A DNA stretch of 64,000 bases from Adineta vaga (taxonomy: Eukaryota > Rotifera), in NCBI GenBank assembly GCA_021613535.1, contig CP075497.1, positions 1,116,001 through 1,180,000 of the forward strand, given 5' to 3'. The notes beneath the pieces are model-generated. The model had not been told where the DNA came from. It ran no database searches and worked only from the letters and a program-made list of their open reading frames with translations. Below are positions 1 through 11,163 of this stretch, in pieces. The translations under genes were made by a program, and so were the position numbers. Each line of letters opens with the position of its first letter. Within the stretch, counting starts at the first letter, position 1.

Positions 1-3000
1 CAGATTTATGGTAACTTTACCGCAGTTTGGAGATAAAGCTCTTTCTATGTGCTGAAACTAATTGTAATAAAAGTTCGTCAGTGTTGTGAAAGATGATTAG
101 ATGATGAACCATGCTTTTCGAGAAGTGAATGATGCCATTGATGAAAGAAAGCGTGAGTTCTGCATCGATCCATGAAAGAGTTGAATCTTGATCGCTGAAA
201 GTATTTCTAACATGAAAATATCGACTAGCGAGGGTCAGCTATACATGGTAGAATACTATCGGGTGAATAAAGAAGCCAGTTATCATGCAGTAAGCTATGT
301 AATTTATATGATGAGAGGCACATTAAAATGCGGGTTTATTCGTTTTATTAGAGAATCAATCAGCTTGCGAGTATATAGTCATCTCACTAAAGCTCATCGG
401 AACCAGATAGTATAATGATAATATAATTGGAAAAGCAATAAATCTATTGAATTCTATCATGTTTCTAAAATATTAGTATAAGCTTCAAAAATCAAATCAA
501 ATATTCTCTCCTAGACTAATCCAATATCGTAGAGTTTCCAAACTTCTTGCATGACATATATTCTAGAAATGCGAGCCTAATACAACAAGCGAGACAATGA
601 TAACAGCCTGAGTACACGAATTGACAAACCTTGGAGAAAGCTATAAACTCAATTTAAATGTTTCCATACATTCCTGGCATTATTTCAGATCACCATGCTG
701 CCCGAATAATAAATAGTTATTGTGAATCTTAATTGTCGTTTTATAAGCATGAGATAGACTTTAATGAACTACTTTACAAAATCTATTCTCTTACCACCTC
801 TTTTCCTAGTATACTAATTCTGAGTACATGAAATAAATAAATTAATACGTGAAGAAATTTTTTTTTCTAGATTTTATGAAGATCGTGCGATGTGACACTA
901 TTCACTTATTCATTAATCTTCATCATCTAACTAAAGTTGGTGTACTAAGAAAAATAGCAATGAAAGAATTGTTCATTTTGAGCCGTATAACAAGCTTACG
1001 TCGAGATAGATGACAAATAACCTATTGTATTCGTATTCGTAACGCGAAAGTTTATTTCACCATAAGACTGGCTATGATTAAATTTTGTGGTGCATAGCCC
1101 GATTGCAAAAACTGCATGGGTCAAAGTTCTACTCATATGTAACATGGCAGATTTTAGATCAGTTCGAATATACATCTAGTTAAGCTGAGACTTGATTGTA
1201 ATTAGATCATAAATATACTGCTGTTCACAAATAGAAATCAATGTACTTGAAGAACAAAACGGATAAAATAATTTTCAGTGAACGAATGATCGAAAGACAA
1301 ATAGCAGATCGTAGTTACTCCTGATAAACTACAGTCGCATTAAATAGCACCGAGACTCCTAGGTTGTCTCATCTAGTTCGAAATACGGCTGTTCCCTCCT
1401 TGAGTCTAGTTCAATGAAGATCTGATCACATATAGAAATATATAGAACAATGACTTACTTAAATGTACGTGTATCTCTGTATTGCAATTATAGTCTCTGA
1501 TTTGTGACCTGTTGGTGGAATAAGTTAATGTGTGATGATATTATGACGAAGATAAACGAAATATCTTGAACAAAATAACAATATAATTGAGTTTTCAATC
1601 ATAGAATAAAAAGAATACTATTATCGAAGAACGATATCTATATAAAGACTAATATAAGCATATAGGAAAATACCAAGTAGAAAGGAAAGAAAAATAAATC
1701 CGTTGACGTTATTGCCAGGAGAGAGAACACGAAAGAGATGAATGACTCATGTACTACTAAGAAGGACGAGCATATAAGGAGATGAATGACACATATAGTG
1801 TTAAAAAGGAAAATCGTACATGGAAATTTTAGATTGACAAATAATGATGATGATAGTTCCATAGAGAGAGTGATTCGTCATCTTTTTTCGCGTACCCAAC
1901 AGAACGAAAAATTTTGTCAGTATTCAGGAGGTTAAAACAAAATTTCGTGATCCGTGTATATTAGGAAAATCAACGACTAGTTTGGTTCTCTACAGCACAA
2001 TAGATAGAATATTTAAAAAATGTATCACTATAGCATGATTTCTCTCAAGAAAATTTTCTTATTTTCGAGTGAATCGTTTGCTTAAGATGGTTTTGAATTT
2101 AACAAGGGCAAAATATTAAACTTTTGTAATTCAATTACTCATACATCTAAAAACTTCTCAGTATAATTGTGAATATATATATTGTGGATAAAACTAATGG
2201 TTATCTTGTTTTTGTCATAATCAAGAATATGACATAAATAGTTCAATATATACAAGAAAAAACAATACAAATTACAGTGTACATAAGTATCCTAATGATT
2301 TATTTAGAAAAAAGATACAAAAATAGATGATCACATGTAAATCAAAATGATTTAAACAGCGACTTCTTTTTGTCGAGTGATATTTTTCTGTATTGTGATG
2401 TATACAGCTTGTTTTGATAATGCTTGTGTAGTAAACGATCAAACATGAACTTGTATTAGTGGGACATTTGATGAAGATAATATTAATACATTATCTTGAA
2501 ACAAATAATCAAAATTACAAAAACTAATATTCGAGCATTGAAAATGCTTTTTGGAAAAACTCAACTCAATAAAAAAAATAAGAAGCAGTATCTGAGTCAT
2601 CTAAGTTGAGTCTACAACGATAATAAGACAATCAATTGATTCATACGATTAACCAATAACGGACCATTATCCCAATTGATATTTTCTACTTTGCAATGAA
2701 TTTCTAATTCTTACTACAGAGCAGTGACATCTACCAAAACAAATGTAGTAAGAAGAAATCTTTGTCCCTATATTGTATTAGATTAGGGATAATTTATTTC
2801 AAGAATTGAAAATTTCACAATAACTTTTCTAAATGTAGATGAATATGCAACTGACATGTCGTTTACATATATTATTCTAATGTTATAAAGTGTATTCTCG
2901 TCACGAATACTGTGCAAATGGAAGTCGTAAACATTCAAGTGTTTGTTATCGATATGATTCAAGATATCTCATTTTCAAGAGGATAAAATACTATTATTAT

Positions 3001-3124
3001 TTCTTTCGATTAAAAAGAGTTAAAAAAAACAAATAAACTCCATATAAAAATGTCAGATTCTTTCATTCGTCGTTTTCTCTTTTCCTCTTTTCTTACGTAT
3101 CCTTCGGTCTATTCGTTCTCTTAT
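1..3124. other. Gene-poor AT-rich region
   Basis: I see no supportable gene here. All open frames are short and interrupted, none shows a recognisable domain, and the base composition is uniformly AT-rich. No tRNA, rRNA or long repeat was recognised by eye. Confidence 0.5.
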
Positions 3125-3178
3125 GGTGGATGTGTGTTTGGTTGAGACTATACTCTTAACCCATACACCCACACCCTG
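3125..3178. repeat. TG-rich snap-back element, degenerate copy
   Basis: A GT-rich arm (GGTGGATGTGTGTTTGG) is followed within 25 nt by a CA-rich arm (CCATACACCCACACCC). The arms pair imperfectly. It lies 80 nt before a better copy of the same family. Confidence 0.55.
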
Positions 3179-3256
3179 TCATCTTCTTTAATAAACTTCA
3201 AACATACTGTATAATATAACGTTGATATAAGATTGACGATTAATAAAGTACAATAT

Positions 3257-3339
3257 CTTGAGGATGAGGGTGTGGTGTGGGTTGGTGTGGGTGTGAGTGA
3301 AAATAATCGGTTCATTCTGGAGGAACACCCACACCCTCA
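3257..3339. repeat. TG-rich snap-back element
   Basis: The left arm begins CTTGAGGATGAGGGTGTGG and runs through several GTGTGGG units. The right arm is AACACCCACACCCTCA. It directly precedes the truncated receptor fragment on the plus strand, and the short open frame across it reads through both arms. Confidence 0.8.
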
Positions 3340-3770
3340 TTTTGATAGAATACAGTCGAAAATATGTGAAATGGGTCATTTGTCTACTACCTTTTCTCAT
3401 TATGAGTATAGTCTTATTTACGAATCTATTCATCATCTTTTCCACTTCTTTGTTCCATTCTTAATCAATTTGATCTCAGCTGTTTTCATCATAATCGAAG
3501 CAGCTCGTAGAATATAGAACTCGAGCTCGAACCAAACAAAACTACAAACAACATCTTCTCAATCAATTAGATGCACAAAAACAACTTCTCATTAGTCCCA
3601 TTGTTCTAATCATATTATCTTTACCACGTCTGATCATCTCATTCATAGCTGACTGTTTAAAGTCATCACGTAACCCATGGTTACATCTAGTTGGATATTT
3701 CATTTCGTTCATCTCATCAATATCAGTCTTTGTTGTTTTTATCCTTCTGTTAGAATATCGTATTCAATAA
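3340..3770 (+). pseudogene. Fragment of an EGF-7TM type receptor (TM5 to TM7)
   Basis: The plus strand encodes a run like HHLFHFFVPFLINLISA (about 3430-3480) followed by a transmembrane segment, a basic loop, then LLISPIVLIILSLPRLIIS and GYFISFISSISVF, ending at a stop near 3770. This is clearly related to the C-terminal part of the receptor at 61746-63964, which has FLPFLINFIS, LLIAPVVLFILALPRLILS and GYFISFIPPMITF in the same order. The frame is broken near 3515-3525: a TAG ends the first frame and homology continues in another. Everything upstream of TM5 is missing, and the fragment starts at the TG-rich element ending at 3339. It is non-functional as it stands. The family call comes from comparison within this window. 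Confidence 0.8.
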
Positions 3771-5143
3771 ATATTATTTGTTTATTTTTTTAAAGTGAGA
3801 ATAGTTATCGATACAAAATGGTTCAAACATAATGAAGAATACCTGTTCAATCAAAACTATTCGGTTTTCTAGAATAAGTCCCGTCTATGTTGCTCTTATC
3901 TACATTATACATCTTAAGGGTGTGTGTGAAGGTATGGGTAATGAAAGAAAACACCCACATCCATCAAAAATATATGAGAGTGCATGCAATTATAGATACC
4001 AAAGAAACCTATTTCTATTGAAGATGCATCTGAAAGCGTCTTTTTAGTTTAAACGCATCACAGGGCACATTTTTGAAACGTGTCTAAATAACTTTTAATT
4101 CAAATGCTCAGAAAACGCGTTCAAGCGCTAATTCAACACGTCGAAATTTGCTTACTTTGCGTTTTAGAGTCACATGAGTTGTCAAAACAAATAATTTTTT
4201 AATAAAGGCTAATTATTTCTTTTCTAAGAAAAATGAAAATAAACATAATAAATGATATAGTTCGATAATTTCAGTCTAAAACTTCTGCGTGATGAACACA
4301 TGTTTCTAGAGCAGTGTTGTCACCTATCATAGTTAGAAATCCGGAAAGTTTCTTAACTGTCGATTTTTATCGATTATATAGGACAAGTTACTCTGGCTAT
4401 TCTTTGTAACTATTTATTGATTCTATCAACGAGACTTATAAAAATCTATAGAACCATTGATTTGCACAAAATAAAAACTTTTCTTTTTAACAATAACAAA
4501 CAACAGAACATATTTTAAAAAATCAGAAAAATTGAGAACACAGAAGATATCCGCTAGACTTGACAATACTGGTTAAGAGAAACTGTCTGACAACTTCAAT
4601 CATCTTTTTTCTTTTTCTTATACAATACAAATAGTAATTTTTATAAAGAGTTTTTTTTATCACGGTTGAATAAAAGAAAATATTTTAAGATAATCTGACA
4701 GCAGATAAATACACTATTTAAGAGACAAGAGAAAGATATTTTTCATTTTCGATCTTCTCCTTTTTCGTTGTTGTAATCCATCAATAAATGATAGAGTACT
4801 ATGCTGAAATGCACTTAATATGGATACAGTTTAGAGAAAGTATGGTGTCAGTCACTATCGTTTCATAGACTTTTACGTAGTTATGCGCAGATTTTCAACT
4901 CAAAAACGATTTTCAAGTTAGTGGTTCTTCCTCGTTAGTATAAAAACAGAAATAATTTCATATTGTGGTTCTTCTCTGAGATAAAAATTTTGATAAAATC
5001 AAGTTTTTGTAATAGAGAGATAACATAGAGAGAAAAAACGTGAATTGCTGCTGGATTTGCGTCTTGTATTAAGTGTGATGTTAGACAAGCATCATATCCT
5101 TCTTTGTTTTTCTCTAGATATATTATAATAGTATTACATATTT
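3771..5143. other. Intergenic, AT-rich
   Basis: No gene is supportable. It contains a degenerate TG-rich snap-back at about 3912-3965 (GGGTGTGTGTG ... ACACCCACATCC). The last few hundred bases are presumably the upstream region of the symporter at 5186; I could not identify a defined promoter. Confidence 0.5.
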
Positions 5144-5185
5144 ATGTTATATATATGCTTTGTTTCTTTTAGAAAGAAGAATAGA

Positions 5186-7114
5186 ATGTTTACAACAATT
5201 CCATTAACACAAATCGATGGATATATAATATTAATTACTTTAGGATTAATATTTAGTGTGATTATCATAAAAATAACACTTCTTTTACAAAGATTTAATG
5301 GTGAAAATAAAATGTCAAGTGAAACATTTTTAACAGCAAGTCGAAAAGTACGATCAGGTTTAATCTCATCATCAATTGTATCATCATGGACATGGGCTGC
5401 AACATTATTACAATCAAGTTCTGTTACTTATTTATATGGAATATCCGGTGCATTTTGGTATGCAAGTGGTGCAACAATTCAAATTATTTTATTTTCAATA
5501 ATTGCAATTGAATTCAAACGTCGTGCACCATTTGCTCATACATATTTAGAAATCATTCGTGTACGATATGGTCGTGAAGGTCATTGGATATTTATTCTAT
5601 TTTTTTTATTTACAAATATTCTTGTTACATTAATGTTATTAACAGGTAGTTCAGCTGTTATTCATTCATTATGTGGAATGAATATTATTGTTGCTTGTTT
5701 CTTATTACCATTAGGAACAATAATTTATACAATCGTTGGAGGAATAAAATCGACATTTTTAACAAATTATATTCATACAGTGATAATTATCATAATAATA
5801 TTATTTTTTTCTTTAATAACATATCAAACATCATCTTTATTGGGTTCATTTTCAAAAATATATGATTTACTTGTTAATGTTAGTTTAATTCATCCAATTG
5901 ATGGAAATTTTCAAGGTTCTTATTTAACAATCAAATCTCGAGATGGTTCAATGTTTTTTCTTATAAATCTTATTGGAAATTTTGGAACAGTTTTTCTTGA
6001 TAATGGATATTATAATAAAGCAATTGCTGCTTCTCCAACCTCTATTCTACGTAGTTATCTACTTGGTGGTTTAGCTTGGTTTGCTATACCATTTCTTACT
6101 GGTACAACAATGGGTATTGTTTCTATTACTCTTGAAAATAATCAATTATTTCCAACATATCCAAATCGATTAAGTGAAGATGATGTAACATCTGGTTTAG
6201 TTTTACCTGCAGCTGCAATTGTTTTACTTGGAAAGAGTGGAAGTATATTAAGTTTCATAATAGTATATTTAGCATGTACAAGTGCAATGTCTGCACAATT
6301 AATTGCTGTTGGATCAATAATAACATTTGATATTTATCGAACTTATTTTAATCGAAATGCATCGGAGAAAAAATTATTCTTTGTTTCACATTTATCTTTA
6401 GTACTTTTTGCTTTCATCATGAGTATTTTATCAATTGGTTTATATTATATTTCAATAAGTATGGGTTATTTATATGTTATGATGGGAATTCTTATATCCA
6501 GTGCTGTTCTACCAAGTGTATTAACACTTCTATGGAAAAAACAAAGTAAATTAGCTGCTTGTCTTTCACCAATATTAGGTTTAATTTGTTCAATATTATC
6601 ATGGTTATTAACAACAAAATATGTTTTTGGAAAAATAAATATTCAAACAACTGGATCAAATTTATCAATGCTTATTGGAAATCTTGTTGCTTTATTAAGT
6701 CCTTTAATATTCATTCCTTTATGTAATTTTATGAAACCAGATGAAGTTTTTTATGATTTCGTATCAATGAGAGAGATTAAATTAATTGATGATGATTTAC
6801 GAAATCCAAATAGAACAACTGTTGAAGAAATAGAACGTAGAATTGTATATTTAAAAGAAAATTCTCGATTTGTTCGTTTATTAGCAATTGGAATAATACT
6901 ATGTTTAAATATTTTTTGCCCATGGCCACTCTATGTATCATCATATATATTTAGTCAAACATTTTTTACTTCTTGGATTTGTTTTGGAATAATTTGGTTA
7001 ATAGTTTCATTCATTATTGTTGGAATTTATCCATTAATTCAACATTGTCAAACAATTAAATCTGTTCTCAGTTTAATCTATTTTGATATTAAAACATTTC
7101 GAGAACGTGATTAA
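5186..7114 (+). CDS. DUR3-type urea/polyamine symporter (SSF family)
   Basis: A single-exon protein of 642 residues. It belongs to the sodium:solute symporter fold, in the DUR3 branch that carries urea (and in some members polyamines) into the cell with protons. Diagnostic stretches match the DUR3 pattern: SSWTWAATLLQSS near residue 65, GISGAFWYASGATIQ, HTYLEIIRVRYG, TNILVTLMLLTGSSAVI, LLPLGTIIYTIVGGIKSTF and TNYIHTVIIIIIIL. About 14 hydrophobic segments are visible. I chose the ATG at 5186 because the in-frame ATG at 5144 adds a non-conserved stretch, and a TTTCTTTTAG acceptor-like site ends at 5172, which could be a cis or trans splice site. DUR3 is widespread in fungi and plants, so the lack of introns and the family distribution suggest horizontal acquisition (inference). 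A TG-rich snap-back lies 160 nt after the stop. Confidence 0.88.
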   Translation: MFTTIPLTQIDGYIILITLGLIFSVIIIKITLLLQRFNGENKMSSETFLTASRKVRSGLISSSIVSSWTWAATLLQSSSVTYLYGISGAFWYASGATIQIILFSIIAIEFKRRAPFAHTYLEIIRVRYGREGHWIFILFFLFTNILVTLMLLTGSSAVIHSLCGMNIIVACFLLPLGTIIYTIVGGIKSTFLTNYIHTVIIIIIILFFSLITYQTSSLLGSFSKIYDLLVNVSLIHPIDGNFQGSYLTIKSRDGSMFFLINLIGNFGTVFLDNGYYNKAIAASPTSILRSYLLGGLAWFAIPFLTGTTMGIVSITLENNQLFPTYPNRLSEDDVTSGLVLPAAAIVLLGKSGSILSFIIVYLACTSAMSAQLIAVGSIITFDIYRTYFNRNASEKKLFFVSHLSLVLFAFIMSILSIGLYYISISMGYLYVMMGILISSAVLPSVLTLLWKKQSKLAACLSPILGLICSILSWLLTTKYVFGKINIQTTGSNLSMLIGNLVALLSPLIFIPLCNFMKPDEVFYDFVSMREIKLIDDDLRNPNRTTVEEIERRIVYLKENSRFVRLLAIGIILCLNIFCPWPLYVSSYIFSQTFFTSWICFGIIWLIVSFIIVGIYPLIQHCQTIKSVLSLIYFDIKTFRERD

Positions 7115-7277
7115 GGAATCATAAAAATCATTGAATTAATTATATACTGTCTTTTTGGATAGAGAAGTTGACATGTTAGTATCTATGAATTTTTCTCTTT
7201 TGATATTTAACAATTTTAATAAATGAAAAATTATGAAAGGAATGCCTTTTCTTATATGTAGAGGATCTTTGTACCAT

Positions 7278-7330
7278 CTTGAGGGTGTGGGTATTACATC
7301 TATTTAGCACCCTCACCCACCCACACCCCT
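7278..7330. repeat. TG-rich snap-back element with conserved loop
   Basis: The arms are CTTGAGGGTGTGGGTA and CCCACCCACACCCC. Read on the minus strand, the loop GCTAAATAGATGTAATACCC matches the loops of the copies at 50633 and 58021, so this is a true repeat family and not only simple TG sequence. Confidence 0.8.
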
Positions 7331-9690
7331 CTATATTCTTATCGCACAACTCTAGATCTCTACAGAGTGAGTCATAAATAACCCGACGATAAAAAAATGT
7401 TAATATCTCTATCATATGGTAGTTTTGCATCGTAAAATGGCTTTGTTGTCTTATTAGTGCATTGTGTTCAATTGTCTAGTAAGGATATGAACAAAGGAAA
7501 AGAAGAAATCGCGTTGATATGGACAAGGGTGGATGTGAATACAAGAGACCCTCGCCTCTCCGTCACTCACATCCGCACCTACTCTCAAAATTGTATAGAA
7601 TCTTTGTGTGAATCCTTCTGAGAATTTGTTGCTTTATTTGAGATTTGAAAAGCATCGTATTCATCACAAATGAAGATATTCAAAAAGACAAACGCGCATT
7701 AATGACTTAACGATTCGTAAACATTATAATCTCATTGTAGAGGATTGTACAGATAGACTCCAACCTCCAATATGATCGTAGGCCGCAGCAGATCTTGAGA
7801 AATCTCACTATGAAAAATCAATTCTATCATATCCAGTAATAGTGTAAATTAAAGTGATGAAGTTAATCATGTTTATTAGGGGTAAACAAAAGACACTCTG
7901 ACTAAAATGGAGAAAGAGAGAAACAAAACAAAATGAAAATAATAGGACGATGCAATAAAGCAAAAAAAATGAAAAAAGAACATGATGATCTATGGAAGAA
8001 TACACATTCTATGGGAAAGAAAGACAATGTGCATAATAGTGAATATAGAGAAATGAAAGAAAGGAAAATGAAACAAAGAAAATATATATCTCTCTATGCG
8101 TGTATAAGTTGGCGTCATAAATTAACAGCAGCTGACGCTAGCAATTGAGATGGTAATAATAAAATATGGTTTACGCGGACTGACCTACAGGGATACAACT
8201 TGTTATTCTATACTTAGCAACATTAGCTAATAATAATGATGTTACAAAGAGAGAAAGTGTCATCCGACAACAAAGTTGCACCATTTTGTATGTTCTTAAA
8301 TAAGAATATTTTAAGAAAACTAATTTATTCTTTTAATTGATCATTTATTGCTTTTTTTGTTAGAGACATAAAATCTTGATTTTGCTCAATTATAAGAGTA
8401 TTACAAATCATTTGTGTATTAAAGAATACTAAATAATTTTTTAGTCGGTAAGCACCATTTTAGTCGTTGACAGAGAGATTTCTCTTATTTACCATGCGGA
8501 GTGAAAGAAGGAGATATTTCCTTCAAGAAAAAGAAAAGAAATCAATGGAAAGGGTAATTCTATCAGTGTTAACGCTACTTCGCACCAAAATCGTCATAGA
8601 AATCATTATGTATTTTTCTCTCGTATTTTCCTTCTTTCGTAGCGCGGAATTGCTTCCGATATTTTTCTCCGCTTACAACACATTTTACCATTCACAATCT
8701 CAACAGGAAGAAAAATATGCAATTTCGCAAAAGTTTCTGTGCGACTGAAGAACTATTTTGAGAAGCAAGTTTCCTTTTGTTTATTTACGATTGAGAGAAG
8801 TGTTGTAGTTTTTCTTTCATTAGAAACTAATAAAATCGTGTTGCTCTAAATTCGACTTAGTATGTGTGCCGCTCTCGCTTACATGTGCTGTAAACATGCT
8901 ATCAGTTCTATGGATTCTTCTTATATCCTTACTCCGGTATTATCCTTCTTTTCCTTATATTTGTTAGACCAGTATATAAGCGTGTGTTCTGTATCAGAAC
9001 GATACGATTCTTGAGTAGGAGAAATAAATAGAGACGTAGTTCCATCAGCACATACATCTCTTTCATAAAAAATCGCTCTAGTATGGAAAGGCAAAATGAC
9101 GCTAAAATAATTCCATTAGCCATTGAGAAAAAATAGATAAGACCTTTTTAACAACATTTATTAAACACTCGTATGCGTAAAAAATAAATTTTATCCGATA
9201 GGGAACCGTCGTTTAAGGCCATTTCATGTTGATATATGCATGGAATAATATAGTCGTTATTCTTTTAGAATACACTTCTTTTATTCGCATATCTAAAACC
9301 AGAAGAGGCTGATTTTTTTATATCTATATGTATAGAGAGAGAGTATTCGTCTGTTTGGCTGTCTGCCCGCTAGGCATTTCATCACGGCACGCAAAATTGA
9401 ACCAAAACCTTTTCAGAGTTCTTTTTTCTATGCAGAGGAAGATCTCCAACCACTTTTTGTCGAAAAAATACCAGTTCTCCGCCTACAACAGATCCGCCTA
9501 TGTTTTTCGCCAATCAGATCGCAACATTTCGTGGTTTCGAATAGCTTTTAGTAGTATGCTGTAAGCAAGTAGAAGACGTGCGATCTGGGGTTTTCGAGGG
9601 TGCTAAGCTTAAATCTGCGGTCTATTAATTTCGAAATATGATTGATTCCGTTCAAACCAATAGTATAAATCTATCTATCTATCTATCCGT
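7331..9690. other. Intergenic, AT-rich, no gene supported
   Basis: It holds a degenerate TG-rich snap-back at about 7525-7588 (GGGTGGATGTGA ... TCACTCACATCC). Short open frames such as those near 7933-8148 and 8467-8748 are rich in Lys/Arg/Ser, lack domains and are probably random. The stretch at about 9340-9640 is richer in GC than its surroundings and may be a decayed repeat. Confidence 0.45.
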
Positions 9691-9691
9691 A

Positions 9692-9846
9692 TATATGTCA
9701 GCGTCCAATCTTAGATTGGCATAGGCCAGTGTTGGATCGAAATTTTTTGTCAGACGAATCTCGGATCCGCCTAGTCCAATGTCGGATTCACCTAGGCGAA
9801 TCTAACAATGGCCTGATTCCGAGATTGGACGCTGATATATATATAT
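9692..9846. mobile_element. MITE-like inverted-repeat element (about 150 bp)
   Basis: The left end TATATGTCAGCGTCCAATCT pairs with the right end AGATTGGACGCTGATATATA, so an almost perfect terminal inverted repeat of about 20 nt encloses roughly 110 nt. Shorter internal repeats of the type CGGATCCGCCTAG / CGGATTCACCTAG are visible inside. There is no coding capacity. The TA-rich flanks would suit a TA-type target site, but I cannot define a duplication with confidence. The structure is consistent with a non-autonomous DNA transposon or a fold-back element. Confidence 0.65.
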
Positions 9847-10372
9847 ACAATGAAAACAAAAAAGACGTTAGTCGAAACCAAAGAGGGTATCGCGTACTAC
9901 AAAAAGGTTTCGTAGAGAAATTACGAAACTCTCAAAAAAGCTTAGCCGGCTGTTCACAATTAGAACTTCCCTTAGTCGAAAATAAGTTAAAAAATGCGAA
10001 TCTCAAACTTTGTTTAGACTTTATTATCATATGATCAATAACATATGATTGCATGGATAGCTCACTACACTACTTAACTGCACGTAAAATTCGATTGATT
10101 TCTTTGTCGCTTGAGGGTTTTATGTTTTTGAAAAGGTGGCAAAAATGGTTTCGTAGAGCACCATTTTTATTTTCAGTGTACGATAATATCGACTCTCTTC
10201 ATTGATAACGTCTAGTAAAATCGACATATTTTCTTCTTTTTGAATTTACGCTTAGATCGGACAACAGGTGGAAATTAAACTACTACTCAATAAGTAGAAC
10301 AATTGAAATATTACTGACTAGAGGAACTTGACCAGCATTTACGTGTTCGAAATCTGCAACAAAATTATCAAA

Positions 10373-11083
10373 ATGGCTCCACATCGAATAAGGAGGCTTG
10401 ATATTACAGACTGTTACAATCACTCTATGCTCAAGAAAGAAGATGAGTTACAAAATGTTTCGTACGAAAAATATATCCGCACAAATCAATACAATAATAC
10501 CTCCACTATTAATCATACCGGTTCTAGCTATCCTAGTGATCTGAATGATACTGAACATCTTGTAATAGTGCCACCAATTCTTCAACGCCAAGATTTTTCT
10601 CCATGCCCATATAGACGGCTTTTCAATGAGAAGAGAGAGAAGCTACTCGGATTGGAATTACTACGTCTTGTTACGGAATGTTTTGGTTTCTATCGTACAG
10701 AAATTCTTATTCCAAAACTAAAAGAACTGTATCCGAACAAACCGGAATATGGGATGCTGAGTTCATGGGAAGATTGTAAAAAAGTCAAGCGCCAAGACAT
10801 AATTGAAGCCGCTCAGGAAACTGGTATTATAGAAGCCAAATACGATTGTCTACATGATCTTCGTCAACGGCGCAATAATTTATGTCATGAACTAATTTCG
10901 AGAGATAGCATCACTAAACTCCAAAATATTGCAAATGAGTTCAAAATTTTCCGAAAAGGCGAATTCGACGTAGAAAATTATCCCTTAGCAGTGAAAAACC
11001 TAGCTGAAGTCTTGGGCACCTTACCGGACGACCGTATCTATCCGTCAAAACACTTTTTACTGACTAATTTAATACAGAGATAA
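10373..11083 (+). CDS. Unknown protein with HEPN-like RN-x3-H motif
   Basis: A single-exon product of 236 residues, starting MAPHRIRRLDI. I do not recognise the family with confidence. Residues about 85-215 are predicted helical. A stretch LRQRRNNLCHELI near residue 170 fits the R-N-x3-H signature of HEPN-type ribonucleases and related nucleotide-handling helical domains, and the helix before it (LLGLELLRLVTECFGF) would fit the first HEPN helix. This is a motif-level suggestion only. An AATAAA sits at 11097-11102, only 14 nt after the stop and about 60 nt before the next ATG, so the two genes are very tightly packed. The N-terminal basic region could be a nuclear signal. Confidence 0.6.
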   Translation: MAPHRIRRLDITDCYNHSMLKKEDELQNVSYEKYIRTNQYNNTSTINHTGSSYPSDLNDTEHLVIVPPILQRQDFSPCPYRRLFNEKREKLLGLELLRLVTECFGFYRTEILIPKLKELYPNKPEYGMLSSWEDCKKVKRQDIIEAAQETGIIEAKYDCLHDLRQRRNNLCHELISRDSITKLQNIANEFKIFRKGEFDVENYPLAVKNLAEVLGTLPDDRIYPSKHFLLTNLIQR

Positions 11084-11163
11084 AAGTGCCTTACTCAATA
11101 AATTATTTTAGACATTTGAATGATTTCGTCTCCGATTTTCTTACTAAGTTTATTTTATTTTAG

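Noticed and set aside
3188-3517. Overlapping open frames on both strands (85 and 94 codons)
   Set aside because: They are open because the TG-rich inverted repeat has few stops. The plus-strand one only becomes receptor-like after 3340, where it is a pseudogene fragment.
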